Below, in pieces: positions 6,867 to 16,302 of a DNA stretch of 44,432 nt. The DNA is from JANPJV01 sp031425695. Lineage in GTDB: Bacteria > Pseudomonadota > Gammaproteobacteria > Xanthomonadales > SZUA-5. The notes beneath the pieces are model-generated. The model saw only the letters and a program-made list of their open reading frames with translations, ran no database searches and was not told the origin of the DNA. Positions within the stretch are counted from its first letter, which is position 1. Each line of letters begins with the position of its first letter. A program made the position numbers and the translations under genes. The DNA is taken from positions 1 to 44,432 of the forward strand of contig JANPJV010000044.1 in the NCBI GenBank assembly GCA_031425695.1, written 5' to 3'.

Positions 6867-7916
6867 TCACGCATCCCCCGCGAACAAATCTGGCGGCAGC
6901 TCTGGCTTGCGCGGGGGCTTGAGCCCCAGGTGGCGATAGGCCTTCGCGGTGACCACGCGACCGCGCGCGGTACGCATCAGGAAGCCTTGCTGGATCAGGT
7001 ACGGCTCGACCACGTCTTCGATGGTGCCGCGCTCTTCCGAGAGCGCCGCCGCCATGCTGTCGACGCCGACCGGGCCACCGTCGAAGTGTTCGATCATGAG
7101 GCCGAGCAGGCGCCGGTCGAGCGCGTCGAAGCCTTCCTGATCGACGTCCAGCATCGCCATCGCGGCATCGGCGGCGGCGCGGTCGATCACGCCGCTGCCC
7201 TTCACCTCGGCATAGTCGCGGGTGCGTCGCAGCAAGCGGTTCGCGATGCGCGGCGTGCCGCGGGAACGCCGCGCAATCTCATTGGCGCCGTCCGCCTCGC
7301 ACGCGATCCCGAGGATCGCGGCCGAGCGGGTGACGATCTGCGCCAGCTCGGCGACCGTGTAGAACTCGAGGCGCTGGACGATGCCGAAACGGTCGCGCAG
7401 CGGCGCGGTCAGCAGCCCTGCGCGTGTGGTGGCGCCAATCAGCGTGAACGGCGGCAGGTCGAGCTTGATCGAGCGCGCCGACGGGCCCTCGCCGATCATG
7501 ATGTCGATCTGGAAATCTTCTAGCGCCGGATACAGCACTTCTTCGACCACCGGCGAGAGCCGATGGATCTCATCGACGAACAGTACATCGCGCGGTTGCA
7601 GGTTCGTCAACAGCGCAGCAAGATCGCCAGGGCGTTCGAGCACCGGGCCCGATGTCTGGCGCAGGTTCACGCCGAGTTCGTTGGCGATCACGTGACTGAG
7701 CGTGGTCTTGCCGAGGCCGGGTGGCCCGAAGATCAGCACATGGTCGAGCGCCTCGGAACGGCGCTTGGCCGCCTCGATATAGATCTGCATCTGCTCGCGG
7801 ACGGCGCGCTGGCCGAGGTACTCGGTGAATCGGCGCGGCCGGATGTGGGCATCGAGCGCGGCGTCCTCGCGCAGGGCGCCGGGCGACAGCAGGCGCGGCT
7901 CTGGAGCTCCGGACAA
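6867..7916 (-). CDS. ruvB: Holliday junction branch migration ATPase RuvB
   Basis: RuvB is the AAA+ motor that drives branch migration with RuvA. I chose a TTG start at 7916 (LSGAPEPRLLSPGALRED). It gives 349 residues, near the usual 346, and has AAGGA about nine bases upstream. The ATG-like longer start at 8000 adds 28 residues with no family counterpart. Visible motifs are Walker A GPPGLGKTT near residue 65, Walker B LFVDEIHRL, sensor GATTRAGLL, and the C-terminal winged-helix segment YLIQQGFLMRTARGRV. ruvA and ruvC are not adjacent. The gene reads toward ybgC-tolQ. Confidence 0.95.
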   Translation of the reverse strand: MSGAPEPRLLSPGALREDAALDAHIRPRRFTEYLGQRAVREQMQIYIEAAKRRSEALDHVLIFGPPGLGKTTLSHVIANELGVNLRQTSGPVLERPGDLAALLTNLQPRDVLFVDEIHRLSPVVEEVLYPALEDFQIDIMIGEGPSARSIKLDLPPFTLIGATTRAGLLTAPLRDRFGIVQRLEFYTVAELAQIVTRSAAILGIACEADGANEIARRSRGTPRIANRLLRRTRDYAEVKGSGVIDRAAADAAMAMLDVDQEGFDALDRRLLGLMIEHFDGGPVGVDSMAAALSEERGTIEDVVEPYLIQQGFLMRTARGRVVTAKAYRHLGLKPPRKPELPPDLFAGDA

Positions 7917-8098
7917 TCTTGCGAGTCCTTGAAAAGAGGGGCGGTGAGCGGCGGGGAAAAGGTGACCGCCGATTCTGAACGAGCACGGCCGTGCGGCCAA
8001 GCCGCCCTCGCGTTGGGGTTGTGGCGGCGTTTAGAATCTCCCGCGAAAGCCCGACGGGCTGCTAGGCTGCGCGACCTTTACGCCCGGCGGCACTACTC

Positions 8099-9016
8099 AT
8101 GACCCAGCCCACCATCACGCTGATTGGCGCCCCCACTGATGTCGGTGCCGCCGATCGTGGCGCCTCGATGGGCCCCGAGGCACTGCGGGTAGCCGGCCTG
8201 CGCGAAGCACTGATCGAGCGCGGCCTCGAGGTCGTCGATCGCGGAAATCTCTCTGGCCCGATCAATCCGATGCGGGAGGCCGATGACGGCTATCGCCATC
8301 TCGCCGAAGTGGTGGCGTGGAACCAGGCCGTGTTCGGGGCCGTTGCGCAGACCTTGGCCGAGGGCGGATTGCCGATCATGCTCGGTGGCGACCATTGCCT
8401 CGCAGTGGGTTCAATTGGCGCCGTTGCCGCGCATTGTCGCGCGGTCGGCAAGAAACTGCGGGTCCTTTGGCTCGACGCCCATGCGGATTTCAATACCTCG
8501 CAGATCACGCCGTCCGGCAACATCCATGGCATGCCGGTCGCCTGCCTGTTCGGCATCGGCCCACGGCCACTGGTGAACCTGGCTGGCTTTGCGCCAGTGC
8601 TCGACCGCGACCAGTTCTTCCAGATTGGAATTCGCTCGGTCGACCCCGGCGAGCGCCGCATGGTCCATGAACACCGCATCGCCATTTTCGACATGCGCTA
8701 TGTCGACGAGCACGGCATGCGCCGGGTGATGAGCGAAGCATTGGCCGGCGTCGATGAAAACACCCATCTGCACGTCAGCTTCGACATTGATTTCCTCGAC
8801 CCCGCCATCGCTCCTGGCGTCGGCACCACGGTCCCTGGTGGCCCGAATTATCGCGAAGCCCAGCTGTGCATGGAAATGATCGCCGACACCGGCCGCCTCG
8901 CTTCACTCGACGTCGTCGAGCTCAATCCCGCCTTCGACGACCACAACCGCACCGCCAAGCTGGCCGTCGACCTGATCGAGAGCCTGTTCGGAAAGTCGAC
9001 GCTGATGCGGGCTTGA
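8099..9016 (+). CDS. rocF: Arginase
   Basis: Arginase hydrolyses L-arginine to ornithine and urea with a binuclear manganese centre. The 305-residue protein has all metal-binding motifs of the ureohydrolase family: GGDHCLAVGS near residue 98, DAHADFNT near 124 and SFDIDFLDP near 225. The substrate loop with GNIHGMP is also present. It is transcribed divergently from ruvB across 182 bases, and the start has only a weak ribosome site. It is a single-gene unit here. Agmatinase is less likely given the length and the GNIHGMP segment. Confidence 0.94.
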   Translation: MTQPTITLIGAPTDVGAADRGASMGPEALRVAGLREALIERGLEVVDRGNLSGPINPMREADDGYRHLAEVVAWNQAVFGAVAQTLAEGGLPIMLGGDHCLAVGSIGAVAAHCRAVGKKLRVLWLDAHADFNTSQITPSGNIHGMPVACLFGIGPRPLVNLAGFAPVLDRDQFFQIGIRSVDPGERRMVHEHRIAIFDMRYVDEHGMRRVMSEALAGVDENTHLHVSFDIDFLDPAIAPGVGTTVPGGPNYREAQLCMEMIADTGRLASLDVVELNPAFDDHNRTAKLAVDLIESLFGKSTLMRA

Positions 9017-9088
9017 ATCGATCGCTGAAAGCTATCCACAGAAGAGCGGATGGCAGAAAAACAAGATCGACGCGGAGCGGAGCACATC

Positions 9089-9194
9089 AGAGCAATATTA
9101 TCCACAGATTTCGCAGATTCACACAGATTAAGAGCAGATTATATTGCGGATTCAATCTGCTTAAATCTGCGAAATCTGTGGATAAATAGCTCTT
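9089..9194. repeat. Inverted-repeat element with terminal DnaA-box-like sequences, copy A
   Basis: Arms AGAGCAATATTATCCACAG and its near complement at the other end enclose AT-rich sequence with repeated CAGATT / AATCTG. TTATCCACA, identical to the DnaA box consensus, is at 9098-9106, and its complement TGTGGATAA is at 9177-9185. A further CTATCCACA is at 9031. A related element lies at 33109-33216. The interval 9017-9219 holds no gene. Confidence 0.8.
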
Positions 9195-9219
9195 GCTTCA
9201 ATCTTTTTGTTCCCTACCC

Positions 9220-10473
9220 TCAAGGCTGCTGCTGGGCAAACTCGGGGACGCCCTGGCATTCGACGACTTCGCGGTTGGGGCCGGATGAGCGCATCTGGGC
9301 GTGGCGGATGGCTTCGAGGTTGAGGGCGGCGTAGTCGTCGTGGTCGCTCAGCGGGCTCATGGAGCCTTCGCAGGCGATATTCTGGTTGGGATCGTTGGCG
9401 TTGATGTCGGCCGCGACGCCTGGTTCCAGTTGGGCGTTGGCGTTCCAGTCGGCTGGCACCCCGGCAGCCAAGCCGCAGATACCGGCATTTTCATCGAGAT
9501 TGGTTTCCAGCAGGGTCGGGCGGGTGCCGACCGAGTAACCAACCAAGCCATCGCCCGCGAGCGAACAATTACTGTCGATACCGCTGAACTGATAGCGATA
9601 GTTCATGACCGAATTGTAATTGGGCTTGAAGTTGCAGCTTGCATCCCCGCCGTGCTGCAGGCTCAGGTTATGGCCGAGCTCGTGCATGATGGTGTTGCGT
9701 ACATTGGACGTAGTGCCGTAGCAGGCGAGCGAAACGATCATGTCGTCTCCGGTAAATTCAGACAAACCAGAGCTCGGATTGGTTGAATAGTTGTAGCGAT
9801 GCGGCATGATGGCGTAATGAAAGTAGTTCAGGCGCGCGGTCGCGAAATTCGCACCCTTGTATTGGTAGAATTCTGACCCGATATTAAGGCCCTCGCCGAG
9901 GGTGCCATTTTCATCGTGGATCAGATTGCCGCCCGTGAACAAGCCGCCTTGGCCATAGTCCTGGATGAGGTCAATGCCGATGCTTCCATCAGGATTGGTT
10001 ATCGGCGAGGCGGCAAATGCTGCGGCAGTTCCCTGCATGATCGCCGGCGTCGGCTGATGGGAATGCGCCGCGCATTCATGGGAGTCAGCGAACCAGTCAT
10101 ATTCAACCAGAATGGTCCGGCGCAGTGCTTTTGCGCCCATCCCCGGCAGATCCAGTCCCAGCGCGGTGCCGCGTACCTCGTCGCCGTCGTTCAAGCCGTC
10201 AGAGTCGGTGTCGGGGTCAAATGGCGACGTTCCCGTACGCCGCGCATCAATGAAACGGCCACTATTGGTTTCAGCGCAATCGGGGAGCCGGTCGTTGTCA
10301 GTATCGACATCGCACCCGGCTTCCATCCCGTCGCCACTGATGAAATCGAGGTTCTGAGCGAGGGCCGGCGCGGCACTGCCGAGTAAACCCAACACCAACA
10401 GAATTCGCGCAAAACTTTCACCTGCGTGCTTGCGCCGTGAATTAGTTGAAGCGTTTCCCGAGGCGTAGGACAT
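9220..10473 (-). CDS. Secreted zinc metallopeptidase of metzincin type with calcium-binding Asp repeats
   Basis: The 417-residue protein has an N-terminal leader with a hydrophobic stretch at about 22-40 (ILLVLGLLGSAAPALA). Next comes the short segment FISGDGMEAG and two Asp-rich thrombospondin-type-3-like repeats (DTDNDRLPDCAE and DPDTDSDGLNDGDE, about 55-100). The catalytic motif HELGHNLSLQHGG is a complete HExxHxxxxxH, and SVMNY downstream would be the Met-turn. It is therefore probably an exported protease; substrate unknown. The ATG at 10473 overlaps the end of the upstream ATPase gene by 32 bases, so the genes are likely co-transcribed. No strong ribosome site is visible. Confidence 0.85.
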   Translation of the reverse strand: MSYASGNASTNSRRKHAGESFARILLVLGLLGSAAPALAQNLDFISGDGMEAGCDVDTDNDRLPDCAETNSGRFIDARRTGTSPFDPDTDSDGLNDGDEVRGTALGLDLPGMGAKALRRTILVEYDWFADSHECAAHSHQPTPAIMQGTAAAFAASPITNPDGSIGIDLIQDYGQGGLFTGGNLIHDENGTLGEGLNIGSEFYQYKGANFATARLNYFHYAIMPHRYNYSTNPSSGLSEFTGDDMIVSLACYGTTSNVRNTIMHELGHNLSLQHGGDASCNFKPNYNSVMNYRYQFSGIDSNCSLAGDGLVGYSVGTRPTLLETNLDENAGICGLAAGVPADWNANAQLEPGVAADINANDPNQNIACEGSMSPLSDHDDYAALNLEAIRHAQMRSSGPNREVVECQGVPEFAQQQP

Positions 10474-10906
10474 TGCGGCCGTCGACGAATTCGTATGAGA
10501 ATTCGTCCATCATTTGCCGCACTAAGTGAAGGCCTAGTCCACCGATTTTTCGCTCGTTAATGCTCCCTTCAAGATCGGGAGCGGCGACTTGGGTGGGGTC
10601 GAACTGGGTTCCAGCATGGCTCACGACCGCACGCAGGCGGTCATGGGCCACAATGAGGTCGACCTGCATCGGGTCGCTCAAGGACACCTCGCCGTGGGTG
10701 ATCGCGTTGGTCAGGATCTCGTCGAGAGCCACTTGCATCGCGCGCATTGCGGCTTCCGGCACCTCGCCGGCACCCGCCGCGCGTTCGAGTGCATCGTTCA
10801 CCGCACCGATTTCCGAGCGTCCGCCCTTGATGCGGAAATGCCACACCTGGGGTTCTGGATCGGGCTTGCCGAGCCTGCTGAACCAACGCTTCAGCCACTG
10901 CAACAT
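10442..10906 (-). CDS. RsbW-like anti-sigma regulatory ATPase (HATPase_c_2)
   Basis: The 154-residue protein (from the ATG at 10906; a GTG at 10930 would add eight residues) is a GHKL-fold ATPase domain. The N box is ALDEILTNAITHG and the G box is GGLGLHLVRQMMD. RsbW/SpoIIAB-type proteins bind a STAS antagonist or a sigma factor and phosphorylate the STAS protein. No STAS gene adjoins it; one lies about 10 kb away at 20635-20973. The downstream secreted metallopeptidase overlaps its 3' end, suggesting one transcript. The target is unknown. Confidence 0.83.
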   Translation of the reverse strand: MLQWLKRWFSRLGKPDPEPQVWHFRIKGGRSEIGAVNDALERAAGAGEVPEAAMRAMQVALDEILTNAITHGEVSLSDPMQVDLIVAHDRLRAVVSHAGTQFDPTQVAAPDLEGSINERKIGGLGLHLVRQMMDEFSYEFVDGRNVLRLGKRFN

Positions 10907-11038
10907 CGTTCCAAGCCCTCGCCGTTTCACGCGCCGTCATCGTGGCGAACACGGAACGAATGCGCAATAGCGGCACGCGATTTATCGATGATTCATGCTG
11001 CGGCTCGCATCCACTAAGTCAGCGTTCAGATTTCGCCT

Positions 11039-12379
11039 TTAGGCCTGCGGCTGGGCCTCTCGCGAAAGCTCATCCAGGGCCGTCCTGAGCTCATCGTAGG
11101 CGCCTGGCCCGCTGCCGAGTTGACCGAGCGCGACCCCGGCACCTGCCAACTGACCCGCGTTCGCAGTGAGCTCTGCGGCACTCGCAGACCTCAGGGTATT
11201 GATCGCGAGCGCGCAGGCAGCGGCATCGGCGTAGCCCGTGCCGGTCAGGAGAATCGCGCCGTCGCCACCGGCCAGCTTGAAATTCAGGCGGCCATCGGTG
11301 TCCTTGAACTGCACGAAGCGTGGACCGCGCGCCTTCTTTTTAGCAGGCACCGGTGCCGCCGGGCGCAGGCGCTCCAGCGAACGCAGCCCGACGGCCTCGC
11401 GCAAGCGCGCCACGAAGGACTGGGCCTGCGGCCGCAGGCGGGCGGCACCTGCCTGGAGCAGCGCCTCGATGCGCTCGGGGTGGGCCATCAGCGTGCGGTA
11501 CTGCTCACGGGCGGGCAAGATCTGCGCATCGATGCGCTCGAACACGCGCGCCTTGGCCTCGCCCCAGGCGATACCGCCGGCAAAGGCCTGGCGGAGGTCT
11601 GCCGTCTCCTCGCCTGACGCGAATGCCTGGTACAGCTGAAACAGCGAGGAATCGTCCGGATTCTTGGGCTCACCGGGGGCGAGCGAGTTGGTCACGATCG
11701 AGAAGATTGCCTGGCGCAGGCTTGCAGGATCGGCAAACAGCGGGATCACATTGTCGTAGCTCTTGCTCATCTTGCGACCGTCGGTACCCGGCAGCACCGC
11801 GGTCTGCTCGTCGACGCTCGCCTGCGGCAGGGTGAAAAACTCGCCGCCATAAAGATGATTGAAGCGTTGAGCCAGATCGCGCGCGATCTCGATGTGCTGC
11901 ACCTGGTCGCGCCCGACCGGCACGTGATGGGCATTGAACAGCAGGATGTCGGCTGCCATGAGCACCGGATACAAGTACAGCCCGATGCCGACGCCATGGT
12001 CGGGGTCGAGCGCGGCGGCCGTGTTTTGATCGACCGCCGCCTTGTAGGCATGGGCACGGTTGAGCTGGCCCTTGGCGGTGACGCACGACAGCATCCAGGT
12101 CAGCTCGGCAACCTCGGGAATGTCGGACTGCCGATAGAAATGCACCTGGGCCGGATCCAGGCCCAGCGCGAGCCAACTGGCCGCGACCTCCAAGGTCGAT
12201 CGGTGCACGCGCTGCGGATCGGGAGACCCGACCAGGGCGTGGTAGTCCGCCAGGAAGAAGAAGGATTCGACATCAGATCTCCGACTGGCTTCGATGGCCG
12301 GACGAATTGCACCGACATAGTTGCCGAGATGCGGGGTTCCGGTCGGCTTGATGCCAGTGAGAACGCGGATTTTGCTCAT
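11039..12379 (-). CDS. trpS: Tryptophanyl-tRNA synthetase with a YegP-like C-terminal extension
   Basis: This enzyme charges tRNA-Trp. The ATG at 12379 starts MSKIRVLTGIKPTGTPHLGN, with the class I HIGH-equivalent TGTPHLGN, and KMSKS appears near residue 197. The total is 446 residues, about 100 more than the usual 334. After a KKKARG linker, the segment FVQFKDTDGRLNFKLAGGDG with ILLTGTGYAD and AINTLR resembles the YegP/DUF1508 repeat. The longer start at 12442 is rejected because it extends toward a structured repeat. Downstream on the minus strand is the RsbW-like gene. Confidence 0.95.
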   Translation of the reverse strand: MSKIRVLTGIKPTGTPHLGNYVGAIRPAIEASRRSDVESFFFLADYHALVGSPDPQRVHRSTLEVAASWLALGLDPAQVHFYRQSDIPEVAELTWMLSCVTAKGQLNRAHAYKAAVDQNTAAALDPDHGVGIGLYLYPVLMAADILLFNAHHVPVGRDQVQHIEIARDLAQRFNHLYGGEFFTLPQASVDEQTAVLPGTDGRKMSKSYDNVIPLFADPASLRQAIFSIVTNSLAPGEPKNPDDSSLFQLYQAFASGEETADLRQAFAGGIAWGEAKARVFERIDAQILPAREQYRTLMAHPERIEALLQAGAARLRPQAQSFVARLREAVGLRSLERLRPAAPVPAKKKARGPRFVQFKDTDGRLNFKLAGGDGAILLTGTGYADAAACALAINTLRSASAAELTANAGQLAGAGVALGQLGSGPGAYDELRTALDELSREAQPQA

Positions 12380-12444
12380 GGCGAGGCGGCTCAAAGTGCA
12401 AGGGGCGAACGAGGGATGCGCGACATCGGCGTGGTGTCGCAACT

Positions 12445-12560
12445 GCGCGGCACAAGGATGTGCCGCCCATTTTCAGCCAAGCTGAAAATGCAGCGAAGAA
12501 AAAACGACGTTCTTTCCCAAGCGGGTTCGGGAAAGTTCAGGATGAACTTCTTCCCGAGCG
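12445..12560 (+). repeat. Four-hairpin intergenic element, copy 2, with two CsrA/RsmA-like loop motifs
   Basis: H1 (12447-12466) is identical to copy 1 (core GGCACAAGGATGTGCC). H2 is ATTTTCAGC-CAA-GCTGAAAAT, a different stem with the same CAA loop. H3 is an A-run/T-run stem. H4 (12526-12557) has AAGTTC-AGGAT-GAACTT enclosed by TTCGGGA / TCCCGA. The paired changes relative to 1903-2021 preserve folding. It lies between tRNA-Lys and trpS, in the same relation to neighbouring minus-strand genes as copy 1. Confidence 0.7.
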
Positions 12561-12569
12561 AATAAGGTA

Positions 12570-12642
12570 TGGGTCGTGACGGATTCGAACCGTCGACCAA
12601 GAGATTAAAAGTCTCCTGCTCTACCAGCTGAGCTAACGACCC
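12570..12642 (-). tRNA. tRNA-Lys (anticodon TTT)
   Basis: The minus strand reads GGGTCGTTAGCTCAGCTGG at the 5' end and closes with ACGACCCA, a perfect 7-bp acceptor stem with discriminator A. The anticodon loop is CTTTTAA with anticodon TTT. The T arm contains GGTTCGAATCC. The length is 73 bases. The next bases are TAC, so CCA is not encoded. The gene sits upstream of trpS on the same strand. Confidence 0.97.
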
Positions 12643-13052
12643 ACGAAGGTAAGCGCGGGCGCGGAAGTTTAGGGAAGCCCCGCCGAAGGGGCAAGCGCCG
12701 TGCGGTCGGCACTCGAAGAAAAGCCGACCGCAACGAACGCGGGGGCGCGTCCGTTGCGGTCGGGGGAAGGAATCCAGACCCCGTGGCGACAAGGTCTCCG
12801 GTGCGCCATCAAAAATCCGAGAGAGGCGAAGAAGGCGGACGGGACGAGTGGATTCGATGGTAGATGTCCCGAGAACAACGGAAGTCCCAGGCTCATGGGC
12901 CGCTTTCCGACGAGCGGTAGGGTGCGTGAAGCTTGTCGTGGCTTCGAGCCTGGAGTCGAACACTGCACGGCGCACCACGACACGCCCTTATGGCCGAGTG
13001 CCGGGCTACGCTTCGACGACCTACCATCGACGGCCCCGCCAGGAGCCCATCG
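12643..13052. other. Gene-poor interval with one strong palindrome
   Basis: These 410 bases between tRNA-Lys and the LolA-like gene contain no convincing gene. A strong hairpin lies at 12724-12763: CCGACCGCAACG and CGCG pair with CGCG and CGTTGCGGTCGG around a GGGG loop, interrupted by one two-base mismatch. A smaller GCCCC / GGGGC stem is at about 12675-12692. The rest shows low coding character in all frames. It must contain the promoters of the tRNA and of the downstream gene, but I cannot place them. Confidence 0.6.
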
Positions 13053-13649
13053 ATGAAAACTCTCGTGTTCAGTGCGTTGTTGATTGCGCTCGCCAGTGCC
13101 GGCAACGCTCACGCCGATGCCAAGGAGGACGTATTCAAGGCCTGGGATGCGATGCTCGCCGCCAAGTCGTACAGCACCCGGATCGCCACCACGATGGATG
13201 GCAACACCACCACCCAGGTCTTCGACGTGATCGTTCCGGACCACGCGCGCAGCACCGGCGGACCGATGGGCGATCTGGTGCTGACGCCAAAAGGCGCCTG
13301 GCTCAAGGCGCCCGGGCAGGCGAGCTGGGCGCCCGCGCCCGAGTTCATGGTGACGCTGACCCGCCAGCTCATGAGCCCCGAGTTCATCGCCAAGGCCAAG
13401 GCTGGAGTGACCGAGGCCAAATCACTTGGGCTCGAGGATTTGCGCGGCAGCCAGGTGCAGGCCTACGAGATCCAGCAGACGCTCAACCTCATGGGCATCC
13501 AGAGCCAGAACACGACGCGCCTGCTGGTCGACCCGAAAAGCGGCCGCCCGCTGCGCCAGGAAATTGACGCCACCGCCATGGGGAAGGCATCCCATGTGGT
13601 GCATGACATTACCTATGTGCCAGATCTGAAGATCGACGCACCGATGTAG
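13053..13649 (+). CDS. Periplasmic LolA-like protein of unknown function
   Basis: I do not recognise a named family with certainty. The ATG at 13053 has AGGAG eight bases upstream and gives 198 residues. Residues 1-21 are a signal peptide (MKTLVFSALLIALASAGNAHA). The mature part has the feel of a LolA/LppX-type half-barrel: DVFKAWDAMLAAKSYSTRI, FDVIVPDHARS, GAWLKAPG, then TRLLVDPKSGRPLRQEIDA and a final ITYVPDLKIDAPM. There are no cysteines, so it is soluble or loosely bound. The upstream extension to 12933 is rejected. The gene appears monocistronic. Confidence 0.7.
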   Translation: MKTLVFSALLIALASAGNAHADAKEDVFKAWDAMLAAKSYSTRIATTMDGNTTTQVFDVIVPDHARSTGGPMGDLVLTPKGAWLKAPGQASWAPAPEFMVTLTRQLMSPEFIAKAKAGVTEAKSLGLEDLRGSQVQAYEIQQTLNLMGIQSQNTTRLLVDPKSGRPLRQEIDATAMGKASHVVHDITYVPDLKIDAPM

Positions 13650-13654
13650 GGGCA

Positions 13655-13795
13655 AGAGGGCTGCGATCGGGATGCGGTCGTTCCTGGAGACGGCGCTCCT
13701 GCGCTGCCATGTTCCAGGGAGCAAGCGGCAGGGTGAGAGCGGCTGCGCTCCAAGGGCCGCAAAGCGGCGGCGCAGAGCGCCGCCCACCAAGGGCG
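13655..13795. repeat. Imperfect inverted GGAG/GCGC repeat upstream of groESL
   Basis: The segment contains GGAGACGGCGCTCCTGCGC followed at about 13763-13789 by AGCGGCGGCGCAGAGCGCCG and CCCACC. This resembles the TGGAGGGCCGCGCTCC element at 30069-30151, although with weaker pairing. It lies between the LolA-like stop and the groESL promoter and may contribute to termination. I see no gene in 13650-13949. Confidence 0.45.
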
Positions 13796-13819
13796 CGTGA
13801 TCGATTTGTCACGATCGCT

Positions 13820-13848
13820 CTTGAAAGCGGGTATGCACGCCCCCATTT
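13820..13848 (+). promoter_or_regulatory. Sigma-32 (RpoH) heat-shock promoter of groESL
   Basis: CTTGAAA at 13820-13826 and CCCCATTT at 13841-13848 are separated by 14 bases. Both match the enterobacterial sigma-32 consensus (CTTGAAA, 12-15 bases, CCCCATNT). Transcription would start near 13856, about 95 bases before groES. No CIRCE inverted repeat is visible between this promoter and groES, so control appears to be through RpoH. Confidence 0.88.
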
Positions 13849-13949
13849 TTCGGCCGTCGCGCGCTGGACCCTCTTTTCGGAGGTGACGGCGCGGCAACCC
13901 TAGGTCAGCTCTGACTCCAACTTTTTTTGCAAAAAGAGGCCATAACGCC

Positions 13950-14240
13950 ATGAAAATTCGTCCCCTCCACGACCGTGTGATCATCAAGCGCACGGAAGAA
14001 GACCGCATCTCCGCTGGCGGCATCGTGATCCCCGACACGGCCGCTGAAAAGCCTGTGCGTGGCGAAGTGATCGCCGTCGGCAACGGCAAGATCCTCGAAG
14101 ACGGCAGCGTGCGTCCGATCGCGGTGAAGGCCGGCGACCGCGTGCTGTTCGGCAAGTACAGCGGCACCGAAGTGAAGATCGATGGCCAGGAACTGCTGGT
14201 CATGCGCGAAGAAGACATCATGGGCGTGATCGAAGCTTGA
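13950..14240 (+). CDS. groES: Co-chaperonin GroES
   Basis: This is the 10-kDa lid of the GroEL chaperonin. The 96 residues match the family in full. MKIRPLHDRVIIKRTEEDRI is the N-terminal signature, and the mobile loop region is SAGGIVIPDTAAEKP. An AAGAGG ribosome site precedes the ATG. It is the first gene of the groESL operon behind the sigma-32 promoter. groEL follows after 114 bases that contain short GC hairpins. Confidence 0.98.
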   Translation: MKIRPLHDRVIIKRTEEDRISAGGIVIPDTAAEKPVRGEVIAVGNGKILEDGSVRPIAVKAGDRVLFGKYSGTEVKIDGQELLVMREEDIMGVIEA

Positions 14241-14354
14241 TGCGCCTCGCGCGGCTCTGCCGCGTGCGCTCGGTTCGGTACTACCCAGGAGGTGGCGTTT
14301 CTGCCGCCGTTTTGAATGAGAACATCTCAACATCCAAATTGAAGGGTCAATCCA

Positions 14355-16004
<1,650 letters not shown>

Positions 16005-16014
16005 GGTCTCGTGC

Positions 16015-16084
16015 CGAAGTTGCTTTGCAACTTCGACCCGGTGGGTGTGCGGTCAGCGGGGCGAAGACGTGGTCTTCGCCGCGC
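16015..16084. other. Two hairpins downstream of groEL
   Basis: GAAGTTGC-TTT-GCAACTTC is a perfect stem (16015-16035). A second stem, GGCGAAGAC-GTG-GTCTTCGCC, lies at 16056-16084. Neither is followed by a T-run. They lie between the groEL stop and the intrinsic terminator and may protect the 3' end of the messenger. Confidence 0.5.
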
Positions 16085-16120
16085 TACGACCAGAGCGCTC
16101 TGCCTCAAATCGGAACACGG

Positions 16121-16146
16121 AAAACCCCGCGCAAGCGGGGTTTTTC
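16121..16146 (+). terminator. Rho-independent terminator of groESL
   Basis: AAAACCCCGC-GCAA-GCGGGG is followed by TTTTT. The stem is GC-rich with a four-base loop and a T-run, placed about 120 bases after the groEL stop. Confidence 0.92.
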
Positions 16147-16210
16147 GTTCTGCGGCACGCAGTCAAACTTCATGAATTTCGGCCCTGCAGCGCCTTGGCC
16201 TTGGCCTCAC

Positions 16211-16236
16211 GTGGGTCCGGACCTTGTCCGGACGCT
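16211..16236. repeat. Single GTCCGGAC-type palindromic repeat
   Basis: GTGGGTCCGGACCTTGTCCG followed by GACGCT is a solitary copy of the family seen in the tol cluster. It lies between the groEL terminator and the dimethylargininase gene. Confidence 0.88.
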
Positions 16237-16302
16237 TTCGCTGCGTTGTTGAGCGAACGCCGCATTTGTAGGATGCGGCTCCCGAGCACGCGAACTGCCC
16301 CA

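Noticed and set aside
7917..8098. Promoter for rocF around TTGGGG and TAGAAT
   Set aside because: The spacing is only 13 bases, too short for a sigma-70 promoter, and no other pair is convincing.
12920..12975. Possible tRNA 3' remnant around GTTCGACTCC on the minus strand
   Set aside because: The T-loop-like string has no matching T stem or acceptor stem, so there is no evidence for a tRNA or attachment site.
13849..13949. CIRCE element in the groES leader
   Set aside because: I looked for TTAGCACTC / GAGTGCTAA arms in this stretch and found none, even with two mismatches per arm.
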